A stretch of 19,108 bases of DNA from Gammaproteobacteria bacterium (lineage in GTDB: Bacteria; Pseudomonadota; Gammaproteobacteria; GCA-001735895): positions 1-19,108 of the forward strand of contig JAOUJX010000026.1 in the NCBI GenBank assembly GCA_029882955.1, in the 5' to 3' direction. Position 1 is the first letter of the stretch. Each line of letters opens with the position of its first letter. Shown piece after piece: positions 8,898 to 16,249 of this stretch. Position numbers and translations under genes: made by a program. The notes under the pieces are model-generated. The model searched no databases, was not told the origin of the DNA, and saw only the letters and a program-made list of their open reading frames with translations.

Positions 8898-9909
8898 TAG
8901 TACTACGCCCTCATCAATTACAGATACCATATATCAGGGACAAGATTCTTCTGGAAACAATGTAAGCGTAACCGTCGGTAGCACTCAGTTCCAGGTTGTT
9001 GACCATGCTAATAGCGTAACCATGTCAGGTGATAAATCCACATTGGCAAATGGATTTCTTAAACTCGTAACAACAAGTAGCACCTCGCCATCTGTAACAG
9101 TACCCAATACGCATTATGCACTTGAATATCCACAAACAGCGCTTATTGCTGGTGGTAATAATATGTACTTTGTCGGCTTCACTATCGGTAGTTGCGTCAA
9201 TTCAACTAACGACTATAACTATGCCGTTATGCCGCTTCCAGGTACAACCATAACAACTGATACTTCAATAATGTGGGGAACAGCAAATGTAAGTGCCAAT
9301 GGAGCCACTTCAGAGTTTTCTGCTACAGCAACACAATCCGCGCTGGATGGAACTGACTTAACTGCTACGCCTGCACCTGCGCCAGATACCGGTTTATGTA
9401 GCGACGGTGCAGTAACGCTTGCATCGGGTAGTGAATTGCTAATCTCACAAACCGGAATGATCTTTGGAAAAAATCCAGGAGGTGATGACTTTGTTGGTAT
9501 GCTTAAACCTGCCTCCAACATTGATACCTCAAATGCAGTCGGCGCTTTAACAGAGGCCGGGAATATTATTAATTTCGTTTTGTTTAAACCAGACCAACAA
9601 GGGGTCATGCAACTTAGGCCTGCGCGCATAGAGGCTACGGGTAATGGTGTTTTTACCGCTTATGATTACAGTGACTTTGAAAATAATATTGTCAATACCA
9701 CTACAGGAACAATCACTATAACCGGACAATCATCTCCTGGTGTACTACAAGGCACTGCATTAAACGGTGATGGTTCTACTAATGAAATTCAGTTAATGGT
9801 TTCGAATATCAACGGTAAATACGTACTATTTGGTTTTTCCTGGCTGGCACCAATTGCACCATCAACCACTATCTTTGACGGTACCATGGCATTTGGAATT
9901 CAACAATAA
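8821..9909 (+). CDS. Lipoprotein of unknown family
   Basis: A 362-residue predicted outer-membrane lipoprotein with lipobox LVGC (Cys21) followed by a glycine/serine linker. The mature region is Thr/Ser/Asn/Gly-rich and beta-like, and two cysteines (in IGSCVNST and TGLCSDGA) may pair. I do not recognise the family. The C-terminal half contains GVFTAYDYSDFENN, and the protein closes with KYVLFGFSWLAP, which suggests a compact beta domain. The start is ATG 8821 with an AGGCGAT ribosome binding region, because it aligns exactly with the signal peptide of the preceding gene; the in-frame ATG at 8746 would translate the hairpin. Only 27 bases lie between its stop and the next gene's preferred start, so the two are probably cotranscribed. 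The region looks more AT-rich than the flanking genes. Confidence 0.8.
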   Translation: MKPNFKVISLTSLLMLGLVGCGGGSGSTTPSSITDTIYQGQDSSGNNVSVTVGSTQFQVVDHANSVTMSGDKSTLANGFLKLVTTSSTSPSVTVPNTHYALEYPQTALIAGGNNMYFVGFTIGSCVNSTNDYNYAVMPLPGTTITTDTSIMWGTANVSANGATSEFSATATQSALDGTDLTATPAPAPDTGLCSDGAVTLASGSELLISQTGMIFGKNPGGDDFVGMLKPASNIDTSNAVGALTEAGNIINFVLFKPDQQGVMQLRPARIEATGNGVFTAYDYSDFENNIVNTTTGTITITGQSSPGVLQGTALNGDGSTNEIQLMVSNINGKYVLFGFSWLAPIAPSTTIFDGTMAFGIQQ

Positions 9910-9936
9910 GTCTTTTCATAACAAATGGATTATAAA

Positions 9937-11313
9937 ATGAAACCCTCTACCAAAAAAAAATATTACGGCTTAATAATTTCCAGTTTATTACTGTTGAGTG
10001 CCTGTGGTGGTGGCGGTGGTGGCGGTGAAACAGCTCTGGCCGCTACATCGATTGTTGGCAGCTGGCAGGGGACGTGCACAACCTCACTATCTACTGGTGC
10101 ATCAGCTTCAACAAGAATGACATACCAGTTTAATAGCGATAACACATTATCAATTAAAAATAACTCATTTATTGATACTGACTGTACAACACATTCTGGT
10201 TCAATCATTTTCTCCAACGGTACATACACCGTTGGTACAACGTTTACCGGTTCATCGGATAAACAATTAACCGATATAGATTTAACCATTAATGAAACTA
10301 TAATTCAGGGTGTCATGAATCCAGGGCTACCAACAATCTACAACGTCTATTCTGTCGAAAACAACCAACTTTACATGGCGTCAGCTGCAACATCAGACCC
10401 GGCAACCCGGCCAACAACCGTTGATACGACAATGCCCTATCTGCCAACAACAGGACCGATGGGTGATATTAAAGCAGACATGATGGGGCAATGGGTATCA
10501 AGTTGCGATAATAACGTTATCCGGCTTATAAATTACTATGATTCAGCTGGCCCTAAATTTTCTCTAGGCTCTATTGGTTATACTGATAATACCTGCACGA
10601 CACAGCAAGGAACTATTATTTTTGAGTCAGGTGATTTTACTATTACTCCAGCAACGAGTATAAGCAATAATGGCATTCCTGTTCACAGTATCGACCTGAC
10701 TCAGACTAGCAGGTTTGAAAATGGAGTCACAACTTCGATTTATCCTACTTATTCACAAATTATAACTACGGATGGTCCATCACTGTTATTACACGGTGCG
10801 GCAAATGGCACAAACACACCAAATATGACTGCCTCACCCTCTCTCTATTTTGGTGAAGATACAGCGACAAACCGTCCGACTAAGATAAATTTTGATAATC
10901 AATATAGGAAGCTCGGTAGTTCGTTTGTCGGTAACTTTAGCCCGGTTAAAACGGCATGGATTAGCAATTGCAGAGCTGAAGCTTTTGTTGGTTACATAAA
11001 AGATTTATATTCTTTTCATTCAGATGGGACTTATTCTTATACAGTAAAAGGCTATGGTCTTACGGATAGCACTTGCTCATCCACCACACCAATCGAATCA
11101 GTCGTAACTGGTACATATACGACTTCGGATATGGGGAATATGCCTAATACAGATTTAGCTTATGTGGTTATATTAACTGAGTCAGGTGGCGGCGTTACGA
11201 CCTATTATATGAAGAATGATCGTAACAAGAAACTCTACATGAGTTCATCAAGCACAATCAATCTTGATTATACATCAGGATATAATCCAGATAGCAGTGC
11301 TACAGTGCATTAA
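9937..11313 (+). CDS. Lipoprotein with three tandem Trp/Cys repeats
   Basis: A 458-residue predicted lipoprotein with lipobox LLSAC (Cys23) followed by seven glycines. The mature part repeats about every 150 residues. Each unit begins W-x-x-x-C (SWQGTC about 36-41, QWVSSC about 184-189, AWISNC about 339-344), continues with a hydrophobic/aromatic strand, and has a second Cys about 35-40 residues on (DTDCTTHSG, DNTCTTQQG, DSTCSSTTP), followed by a strand of the form G-x-(Y/F)-T. The two Cys per unit probably form a disulphide in a small beta-barrel-like domain. I do not recognise a named family. The start could be ATG 9937 (chosen: MKPS, normal signal-peptide length) or ATG 9925, four codons earlier; neither has a strong ribosome binding site. 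It follows the previous gene closely. Confidence 0.8.
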   Translation: MKPSTKKKYYGLIISSLLLLSACGGGGGGGETALAATSIVGSWQGTCTTSLSTGASASTRMTYQFNSDNTLSIKNNSFIDTDCTTHSGSIIFSNGTYTVGTTFTGSSDKQLTDIDLTINETIIQGVMNPGLPTIYNVYSVENNQLYMASAATSDPATRPTTVDTTMPYLPTTGPMGDIKADMMGQWVSSCDNNVIRLINYYDSAGPKFSLGSIGYTDNTCTTQQGTIIFESGDFTITPATSISNNGIPVHSIDLTQTSRFENGVTTSIYPTYSQIITTDGPSLLLHGAANGTNTPNMTASPSLYFGEDTATNRPTKINFDNQYRKLGSSFVGNFSPVKTAWISNCRAEAFVGYIKDLYSFHSDGTYSYTVKGYGLTDSTCSSTTPIESVVTGTYTTSDMGNMPNTDLAYVVILTESGGGVTTYYMKNDRNKKLYMSSSSTINLDYTSGYNPDSSATVH

Positions 11314-11463
11314 TGATTATCAAGACGTTATAAACAACAAATTAGCTGGGGGCAAAGCGTATTTTTTTTTGCGCGTTGTCTTCAATATATAGCATTATGC
11401 TGCACATTAAAGAATTGACACAAAATTTCTAACACTCCGTGTTTTGGGGTGATGAACCCCTCC
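11314..11463. other. Gene-free stretch with small hairpins before repeat copy B
   Basis: This holds a nine-T run (11362-11370) and two adjacent small hairpins: AACAC/GTGTT (11431-11443, 3-base loop) and GGGGT/ACCCC (11446-11460, 5-base loop). They could end transcription of the preceding operon before the regulatory repeat, but no classical terminator (stem followed directly by U-tract) is present. Confidence 0.35.
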
Positions 11464-11557
11464 TGTTTCTGATCACCCCTTCACCAATAAGTATTCTCCC
11501 CCCTGATATGCGCCGTGTGAGAGCCGTGTGAGACACCGGTCGGTAGACTATCTGTAT
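11464..11557 (+). repeat. Upstream regulatory repeat, copy B
   Basis: Diverged second copy of 7179-7270, here upstream of the fourth lipoprotein gene. The longest identical runs are at 11475-11490 and 11538-11550. The two copies lie about 4.3 kb apart in direct orientation. Confidence 0.85.
11515..11549 (+). promoter_or_regulatory. Candidate SARP-type operator and -10 element, copy B
   Basis: Two perfect 8-base direct repeats GTGTGAGA (11515-11522 and 11526-11533) are offset by 11 bases. TAGACT (11544-11549) follows at the same 10-base distance as in copy A. Conservation of box spacing and of the distance to the hexamer in a diverged duplicate argues for function. A transcript from here would have a long leader of roughly 200 bases before the ATG at 11762. 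Confidence 0.5.
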
Positions 11558-11761
11558 TTTTCATTAAGTACCAACGACAGGGATAGACCAAAAGACACCT
11601 GCGCTTACAGCGCTACTTTATGGTCATATCAAAAACAAACGGAGGAAGCTATCCAATCACACTCCGTCAAGAAAGAATAGATGGAGAGAACTTTGATTCA
11701 CCCTAACGAACGAATACCCGTCGCACTACAGAGAAATCTCAATAACCCAGAGGAAAAATCA

Positions 11762-13426
11762 ATGAAAAACACGAAACTACTATCGATTATTGGAATCACT
11801 TTTGCCCTTGCTGCCTGTGGCGGTGGCGGCGGTGGCGGCGGTGGCGGTGGCGGAACTACCGGGCCGACATTACTTGGCACAGGTAATTTCACCAAACAGG
11901 CGACAACAACTAGCATCGACGCGCTCGGAGGCGGCTTAATCGGTAATCTGAGTGCGCAGCGCCACAGTCAGGTACTACTGCAAGCATCAACCATTAAGGG
12001 GGCTGGTACAATTGAGGCGCTAGAGTTTCAACTAGCCTCGGATTCCCCCGGTGATAACTGTGATAACACCACGATAAAATTGTCCCATTTAAGCGCGGCC
12101 ACGAACGCATTGAATGTAACATTTGCCAACAACATTAATCAGGGTCAAGGCGCACAGACCTTAGTGCTCGACACCACATCGTTAGCCATTCCCGCCGGAG
12201 TTCAGAATGATTACATCAGGATACCGGTTGATGGGAGCTTTTCGTATAACGGCAAGGACAATCTTCTGGTCGATATCGTAGCAGGTCCCTGTGACTCCGG
12301 CGGCCCATTTTTAACTAAGACGAGCAGCGCTCCACATATAAGCCACATTTACGATAATGATGGAGCCCAGGCAGTTGCATCTGTTCAACTTACTAATCAG
12401 CCCATTACTCGAGTAGTGTTCGCAGGCGGCGAGAATCGACAGGATTTTGGCGGAACTACCGGGAGCACGTTTCCATTTAACGCAGATTTAACACCAAAAC
12501 TCCAATACCTGTATATGGCCGCCGAAATTAATGGTTCTGGCCCCATTACAGGAGTAGGCTTTCAGACATTCGACACAGGCCTGGATAACAACATCACCTA
12601 CAGCATGCGCCTGATGCACACGGGTGTCGCCTCTCTAGTGACTGGAACTGAATGGGATAGTCCGAGAGTCGGGGAAGCGACTGTTGTGGCCGACAATGTC
12701 AGCTTCACCATACCCGCAGGAATTCCAGCTGGCGAATGGATGTGGATACCAATGCCGGATGGCGTATTCGATTATAACGGCACGAATAATCTCATCGTGG
12801 AGATAGACGTACACTCGGCTACAGCAATCACCAATTTCCAGGCGACATCCCTCACCGGTCGGGCAGTGTTTAACGCGGACAATCTAGCCACACTGTCAAC
12901 TAATCCCACTACTACCCTTCCTGATGTTCAATTCCGCTTCAACGGTGCGCCTATTCATGTCATGCCGGTTAAAACCATAGACTCTCAATTTGATATCACT
13001 TCCGGCTCTTTCGCTATGGCTGCGTCAACGGGCGTATTGCCGATCGAGTTAGGCGGCAAGGGCACGATCACTTCAGTAGCCTGTCGCCTCGAAACTGGCG
13101 CCTCGGCTGGAACCTATCAAAACCTTACTTTGAAAATGAAGGAAGGGACGGGTAGCACCTACGTGGTATACGACGGCAATTTCACGTTGGATGCCGCGTT
13201 GAATGCCGGTGACTGGGTTGAGGTGCCACTATCGACCGGCTTCGCCTACAGCGGACTGGATAACCTCTACGTCTGGCTGATCTGGTCTAACGCTACAGGC
13301 ATTTTAACCTGCGACGCCGGAGAAAATCTTACCCTTTATAACGACCGCTCAGCAAACGGCGAATACCTTGGTATTGGCACTGCTGCCAGTGTATTACCAA
13401 CTTTACGCTTCGGCATTGAACAGTAA
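11762..13426 (+). CDS. Lipoprotein with three repeated beta domains and a poly-glycine linker
   Basis: A 554-residue predicted outer-membrane lipoprotein. Lipobox LAAC (Cys19) is followed by twelve consecutive glycines. Three long repeats each end in a related strand: GSFSYNGKDNLLVDI (about 158-172), GVFDYNGTNNLIVEI (about 333-347) and GFAYSGLDNLYVWLI (about 493-507), each preceded by IPAG...(Y/W)-x-(R/W)-I-P or GDWVEVPL. This 'F-x-Y-x-G-x-(D/N)-N-L-x-V' pattern occurs in beta-sandwich modules of secreted and surface proteins, so a tandem beta-sandwich stalk or binding protein is likely; ligand unknown. The start is ATG 11762 with AGAGGA at 11749-11754; the in-frame ATG 11681 would add 27 residues before a perfectly formed signal peptide. 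It is controlled from repeat copy B and ends at a strong terminator. Confidence 0.85.
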   Translation: MKNTKLLSIIGITFALAACGGGGGGGGGGGGTTGPTLLGTGNFTKQATTTSIDALGGGLIGNLSAQRHSQVLLQASTIKGAGTIEALEFQLASDSPGDNCDNTTIKLSHLSAATNALNVTFANNINQGQGAQTLVLDTTSLAIPAGVQNDYIRIPVDGSFSYNGKDNLLVDIVAGPCDSGGPFLTKTSSAPHISHIYDNDGAQAVASVQLTNQPITRVVFAGGENRQDFGGTTGSTFPFNADLTPKLQYLYMAAEINGSGPITGVGFQTFDTGLDNNITYSMRLMHTGVASLVTGTEWDSPRVGEATVVADNVSFTIPAGIPAGEWMWIPMPDGVFDYNGTNNLIVEIDVHSATAITNFQATSLTGRAVFNADNLATLSTNPTTTLPDVQFRFNGAPIHVMPVKTIDSQFDITSGSFAMAASTGVLPIELGGKGTITSVACRLETGASAGTYQNLTLKMKEGTGSTYVVYDGNFTLDAALNAGDWVEVPLSTGFAYSGLDNLYVWLIWSNATGILTCDAGENLTLYNDRSANGEYLGIGTAASVLPTLRFGIEQ

Positions 13427-13436
13427 TAAGACCGAT

Positions 13437-13466
13437 ACCGCCCGCGCATGTGCACGGGCGGTTTTT
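13437..13466 (+). terminator. Rho-independent terminator of the lipoprotein block
   Basis: ACCGCCCG (13437-13444) pairs with CGGGCGGT (13455-13462) around a 10-base loop, directly followed by a T-run to 13466. It begins 10 bases after the stop of the fourth lipoprotein gene. Confidence 0.9.
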
Positions 13467-13504
13467 CTGAATCAGTTACCTAAAATTCCCGGAATAATTC
13501 CAGA

Positions 13505-13837
13505 ATGAAAATCAGGTATTAAGTATTTTCTGTAATCTTTTCCATAATCATCGCCGCCTGTGGCAGGATCGGTCGATGGCCTCGCGCCCAGCGTTACACC
13601 CTTGTATGGCGCAACCAATGCAGCAGTCGCATGAAGTCCGCCGCATCGATGGACGCGCCACTCGTTTGGGGCCCTCCGCAATTGCTGGGAAATCTAGATA
13701 CAGGACATGCGACCTTGCCTACTATATCGATGGATTTTTATGGAGAATTTGTCGCCGTATGGCGGCAAACCGGAGGTGTGAACAACATCCGAGCAAATAC
13801 TTTTCGTTTATTTGAATCTGCCATACCGACTTATTAA
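13505..13837 (+). pseudogene. Decayed fifth lipoprotein gene
   Basis: From ATG 13505 one frame reads MKIRY, an in-frame TAA (codon 6), then VFSVIFSIIIAACG, a perfectly placed lipoprotein signal peptide with lipobox IAAC (Cys19). The frame continues open to the stop at 13837 and includes VWGPPQLLGNLDTGHATLP, TISMDFYGEFVAVWRQTGG and VNNIRANTF. This matches the repeat seen in gammaproteobacterial surface lipoproteins of the form 'W-G-x-x-x-L-x-x-x-x-G-x-A-x-x-P-x-x-x-M-D-x-x-G-x-x-x-A-V-W-x-Q'. Only one such unit is left, so the gene is both interrupted and truncated. The region between signal peptide and repeat (about residues 20-45) is basic and unlike a normal linker, suggesting a frameshift or deletion there too. 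A sequencing error at the TAA cannot be excluded. Confidence 0.6.
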
Positions 13838-13980
13838 TGGGATGGCCCTTGACTCCTAAAAAATTCCGTCCCTACATAGCTTTCGGCAGGGTATCAGAAC
13901 CGTAGAACGCAAGGCCCTTTTGCTATTACACCTACATCACAATACTCGACGCATCACCGATTTAATTCCGTTAGGTAAAT
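13838..13980. other. Spacer between lipoprotein remnant and XRE-cupin gene
   Basis: No gene or convincing hairpin terminator was found here for the minus-strand regulator that ends at 13981. GGCCCTT (13846-13852) and AAGGCCCTT (13911-13919) are weak partial repeats only. Confidence 0.3.
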
Positions 13981-14598
13981 CTAATCAGCAGACTGCGAAA
14001 CAATGATCGACAGGTATCGGCAGGGTAATTCGAGTATTTGATCCGGCCCATGCGAAGCCTCGGCGTCGAAAAACATCGAGTCTCCGGGCTCCAGCAAATA
14101 GTTCCTGTCACCATGCCGATAAGTCACCCTGCCTTCGAGCATGTAGATCAGCTCGGTGCCCGCATGCTGAAATACCGGAAAAACTTCAGACTTGTCCGAT
14201 ATAGTGATGACATAAGGTTCTATCGTATAAGGCTTACCAATGGTGTGGCCGAGTAACCGGTACTCGTGCCCGGCACCAGAACCGCGACGCTCTATCGGCA
14301 AACCTTCACCCGCTTTAATCACGGTTACATCACGTTGTTCCTCATAACCTCTAAATAATGCTGTAACCGGCACATGCAGCGCATGGGCGAGCGAATTTAG
14401 TGTCGCCAACGAAGGCGAGGTCAATCCATTCTCGATTTTTGACAACATCCCTGACGACAGCTGCGCCTGTTTGGCTACATTGGCAACGGTTAAATTGAGG
14501 CGTTTACGAAATCCACGAACCTGGCGACCTATGGCAATCTCCAGCGATTTGGGAGGGGTTTTCTCTATGCCGGTATTTTCCGCTTTGTCGGTACTCAA
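13981..14598 (-). CDS. XRE-family regulator with C-terminal cupin domain
   Basis: A 205-residue one-component regulator. An N-terminal helix-turn-helix (about 24-82, with LSSGMLSKIENGLTSPSLATL) is followed by a cupin ligand-binding domain (about 120-200, with FQHAGTELIYMLEGRVTY, a 'HGDRNYLLEPGDS' strand and FFDAEASHGP). This XRE-cupin subgroup (SLEIAIGRQVRGFRKRLNLTV... then AGEGLPIERRG) commonly sits beside amine- and amino-acid-catabolism genes. Next to tmm, a role in responding to methylamines or a related small molecule is inferred. The start is TTG 14596-14598, since no in-frame ATG precedes the conserved N-terminus; GGAGCAGG lies upstream on the minus strand. It is divergent from the kinase gene, sharing a 115-base control region. 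Confidence 0.88.
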   Translation of the reverse strand: MSTDKAENTGIEKTPPKSLEIAIGRQVRGFRKRLNLTVANVAKQAQLSSGMLSKIENGLTSPSLATLNSLAHALHVPVTALFRGYEEQRDVTVIKAGEGLPIERRGSGAGHEYRLLGHTIGKPYTIEPYVITISDKSEVFPVFQHAGTELIYMLEGRVTYRHGDRNYLLEPGDSMFFDAEASHGPDQILELPCRYLSIIVSQSAD

Positions 14599-14713
14599 AA
14601 TGACCTGCTCCGTCCTGAATCAATTGTATATATGGATTATGATTAGCATAACAAACAAATCGAAAATCAGGAAAGCTTGCATTGACATACCTTTATCCAC
14701 TATTTTCAACCTG
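14599..14713. promoter_or_regulatory. Shared control region between XRE-cupin and FixL-like kinase genes
   Basis: An AT-rich divergent region likely to hold both promoters and the XRE operator. On the minus strand TTGTTA and TATATA hexamers about 17 bases apart could serve the XRE gene. On the plus strand TTGACA (14682-14687) lacks a good -10. Assignments here are tentative. Confidence 0.3.
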
Positions 14714-16249
14714 ATGAACGAAACATTTTTTCAACCAGTCGCTATAGAAACAGACTCTAGCCATTCAGACCGACTCGAAACCCTGCTGAAAAATTTACCC
14801 GGCATGGCCTATCGTTGCCTCAATCTGGAGCACTGGCCGATGTCTTTCGTTAGCGAAGGCTGTTACCTGCTATGTGGCTATCATCGTCATGAAATCGAAA
14901 GTCAGGCCGTGCTCTGGGGTGATTTCACCCACCCCGACGATATAGACGAAGTCGACCGTAAGGTACGTGCCGCGGCTACCAGGGAACAACCATTCGAAGT
15001 CGAATACCGCATTATTGCCCGCTCCGGCACAGTCAAGTGGGTATGGGAACGCGGCCGCGTAATCGATTTTCGCGACGACGGCGTGGCTGTTCTGGAAGGC
15101 TTCATCACCGATATCACCGACCGCAAGCTCGTCGAAACCGCCTTAAAACAGGCTGAAGCTTTCGCTCAGGCCGTTGTCGAATCCGCTGTCGAAGCAGTCA
15201 TCACGGTGGACGATCAGGGCGATATTCAAACCTTCAACCATGCTGCCCGGCGTATGTTTGGTCACAACCTCGAATCGGCCCGTAATAAACATAGTCGGAT
15301 TCTGGTACCGACCAGTCACTATCGTGAATTCGATCATTATCTTATGGCCTGCCGGGATCAAACCGACAGACATACCCTCGGTGGAGACTTAAGCGGCATT
15401 CACGAGGATGGCACCGAGTTTCCCATCCATTTATCCATTAGTGAAATTCAGACCGACTCCAAACCGAATTATGTTTTATTGATTCGCGACCTGACCAGCC
15501 AGAGGCAGGCTGAGAAAGAAGTGAGAGAACAGCGAGAAGTACTCGCTCATGTCGACCGGCTCAATACCCTGGGTGAGATGGCTGCGGGTATTGCGCATGA
15601 AATCAATCAGCCTTTGACTGCAATATCGATGTATGCACAGACTGGAATTCGCTTAATTCAAAATCACAACATCAATAAAGAGCGCCTCACGGAAGCACTC
15701 GACAAGCTCAGCCACCAGGCTCATCGCGCTGGATTAGTGATAGAGCGCATGCAGGAAATGACCCGGCAGCGCGATAGTCACCAGGAGGTAACTGATTGCG
15801 CTGCACTGCTAACCGAAGTCCACAAGCTCGCCGAAGTCGAAGCTCACCTGCGAAATTTTATTATCGTATTAAGGCTCGACTCCGAACTGCCATCGATTAA
15901 CTGCGACCCGATCCAGATCCAGCAGGTGATCCTCAACCTGTTACGAAACGGCATGGAGTCAATGAAGGCCAATCACTGCAAATTGGGGAGTAAAATTATC
16001 CTGCAAATAGACACGATTAGCGCCGGGGTAAAAATTTCAATTATAGATAGTGGCCTTGGTATTTCCAGACAGCTGGCCAAACAACTATACCAGCCCTTCA
16101 ATTCGACCAAAGAGTCCGGCATGGGACTGGGCCTTTCGATTAGTAGTTCGATCATTGCGGCACATGGTGGCAAGCTGGAGTTTGTCAATAATAAAGCTCA
16201 TGGCGCAACATTCTATTTTACTCTTCCCCAGGCGACAGGTATCGATTGA
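14714..16249 (+). CDS. FixL-like soluble PAS sensor histidine kinase
   Basis: A 511-residue cytoplasmic kinase with no membrane segment. It has a PAS fold-3 domain (about 22-137, with HPDD and WVWERGRVI, ending GFITDITDRK), a FixL-type PAS domain (about 147-265, with MFGHN, DLSGIHEDGTEFPIHLS and a closing IRDLTSQRQ), HisKA with AGIAHEINQPLTAI (H295) and HATPase with N-box NLLRNGMESM (408-417), DSGLGI (445-450) and GMGLGLS (469-475). An ungapped match of LVPTSHYREFDHYL to the FixL haem-binding helix places Phe206 where FixL has its haem-ligating His. The start is uncertain: ATG 14714 fits the domain layout but has no strong ribosome binding site; in-frame ATG 14639 is an alternative. The longer open frame runs back into the divergent XRE gene and is rejected. 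The stop overlaps the response-regulator start by one base. Confidence 0.88.
   Translation: MNETFFQPVAIETDSSHSDRLETLLKNLPGMAYRCLNLEHWPMSFVSEGCYLLCGYHRHEIESQAVLWGDFTHPDDIDEVDRKVRAAATREQPFEVEYRIIARSGTVKWVWERGRVIDFRDDGVAVLEGFITDITDRKLVETALKQAEAFAQAVVESAVEAVITVDDQGDIQTFNHAARRMFGHNLESARNKHSRILVPTSHYREFDHYLMACRDQTDRHTLGGDLSGIHEDGTEFPIHLSISEIQTDSKPNYVLLIRDLTSQRQAEKEVREQREVLAHVDRLNTLGEMAAGIAHEINQPLTAISMYAQTGIRLIQNHNINKERLTEALDKLSHQAHRAGLVIERMQEMTRQRDSHQEVTDCAALLTEVHKLAEVEAHLRNFIIVLRLDSELPSINCDPIQIQQVILNLLRNGMESMKANHCKLGSKIILQIDTISAGVKISIIDSGLGISRQLAKQLYQPFNSTKESGMGLGLSISSSIIAAHGGKLEFVNNKAHGATFYFTLPQATGID

Noticed and set aside
11346..11378. Possible terminator around the nine-T run
   Set aside because: The candidate stem CAAAGCG/CGCGTTG has a mismatch and the T-run lies in the loop rather than after the stem.
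7179..11557. Direct repeats considered as ends of a mobile element
   Set aside because: No transposase, inverted ends or target-site duplication; each copy sits at a promoter position with conserved boxes.
11639..11667. Possible hairpin sequestering GGAGGA (ACGGAG/CTCCGT) in the leader of the fourth lipoprotein
   Set aside because: No start codon lies at a usable distance after that GGAGGA, and the loop is long; probably fortuitous.
11681..11761. N-terminal extension of the fourth lipoprotein by 27 codons
   Set aside because: It precedes a complete signal peptide, and AGAGGA lies correctly before ATG 11762.
13472..13815. Two further open frames across the lipoprotein remnant (13472-13681 minus, 13576-13815 plus)
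   Set aside because: Their translations are Arg/Cys-rich and unlike any protein, whereas the 13505-13837 frame carries the signal peptide and repeat.
14471..14713. Upstream in-frame extension of the FixL-like kinase by 81 codons
   Set aside because: It overlaps the conserved N-terminal half of the divergent XRE-cupin gene and has no domain-like content; translation more likely starts at 14714, or possibly 14639.
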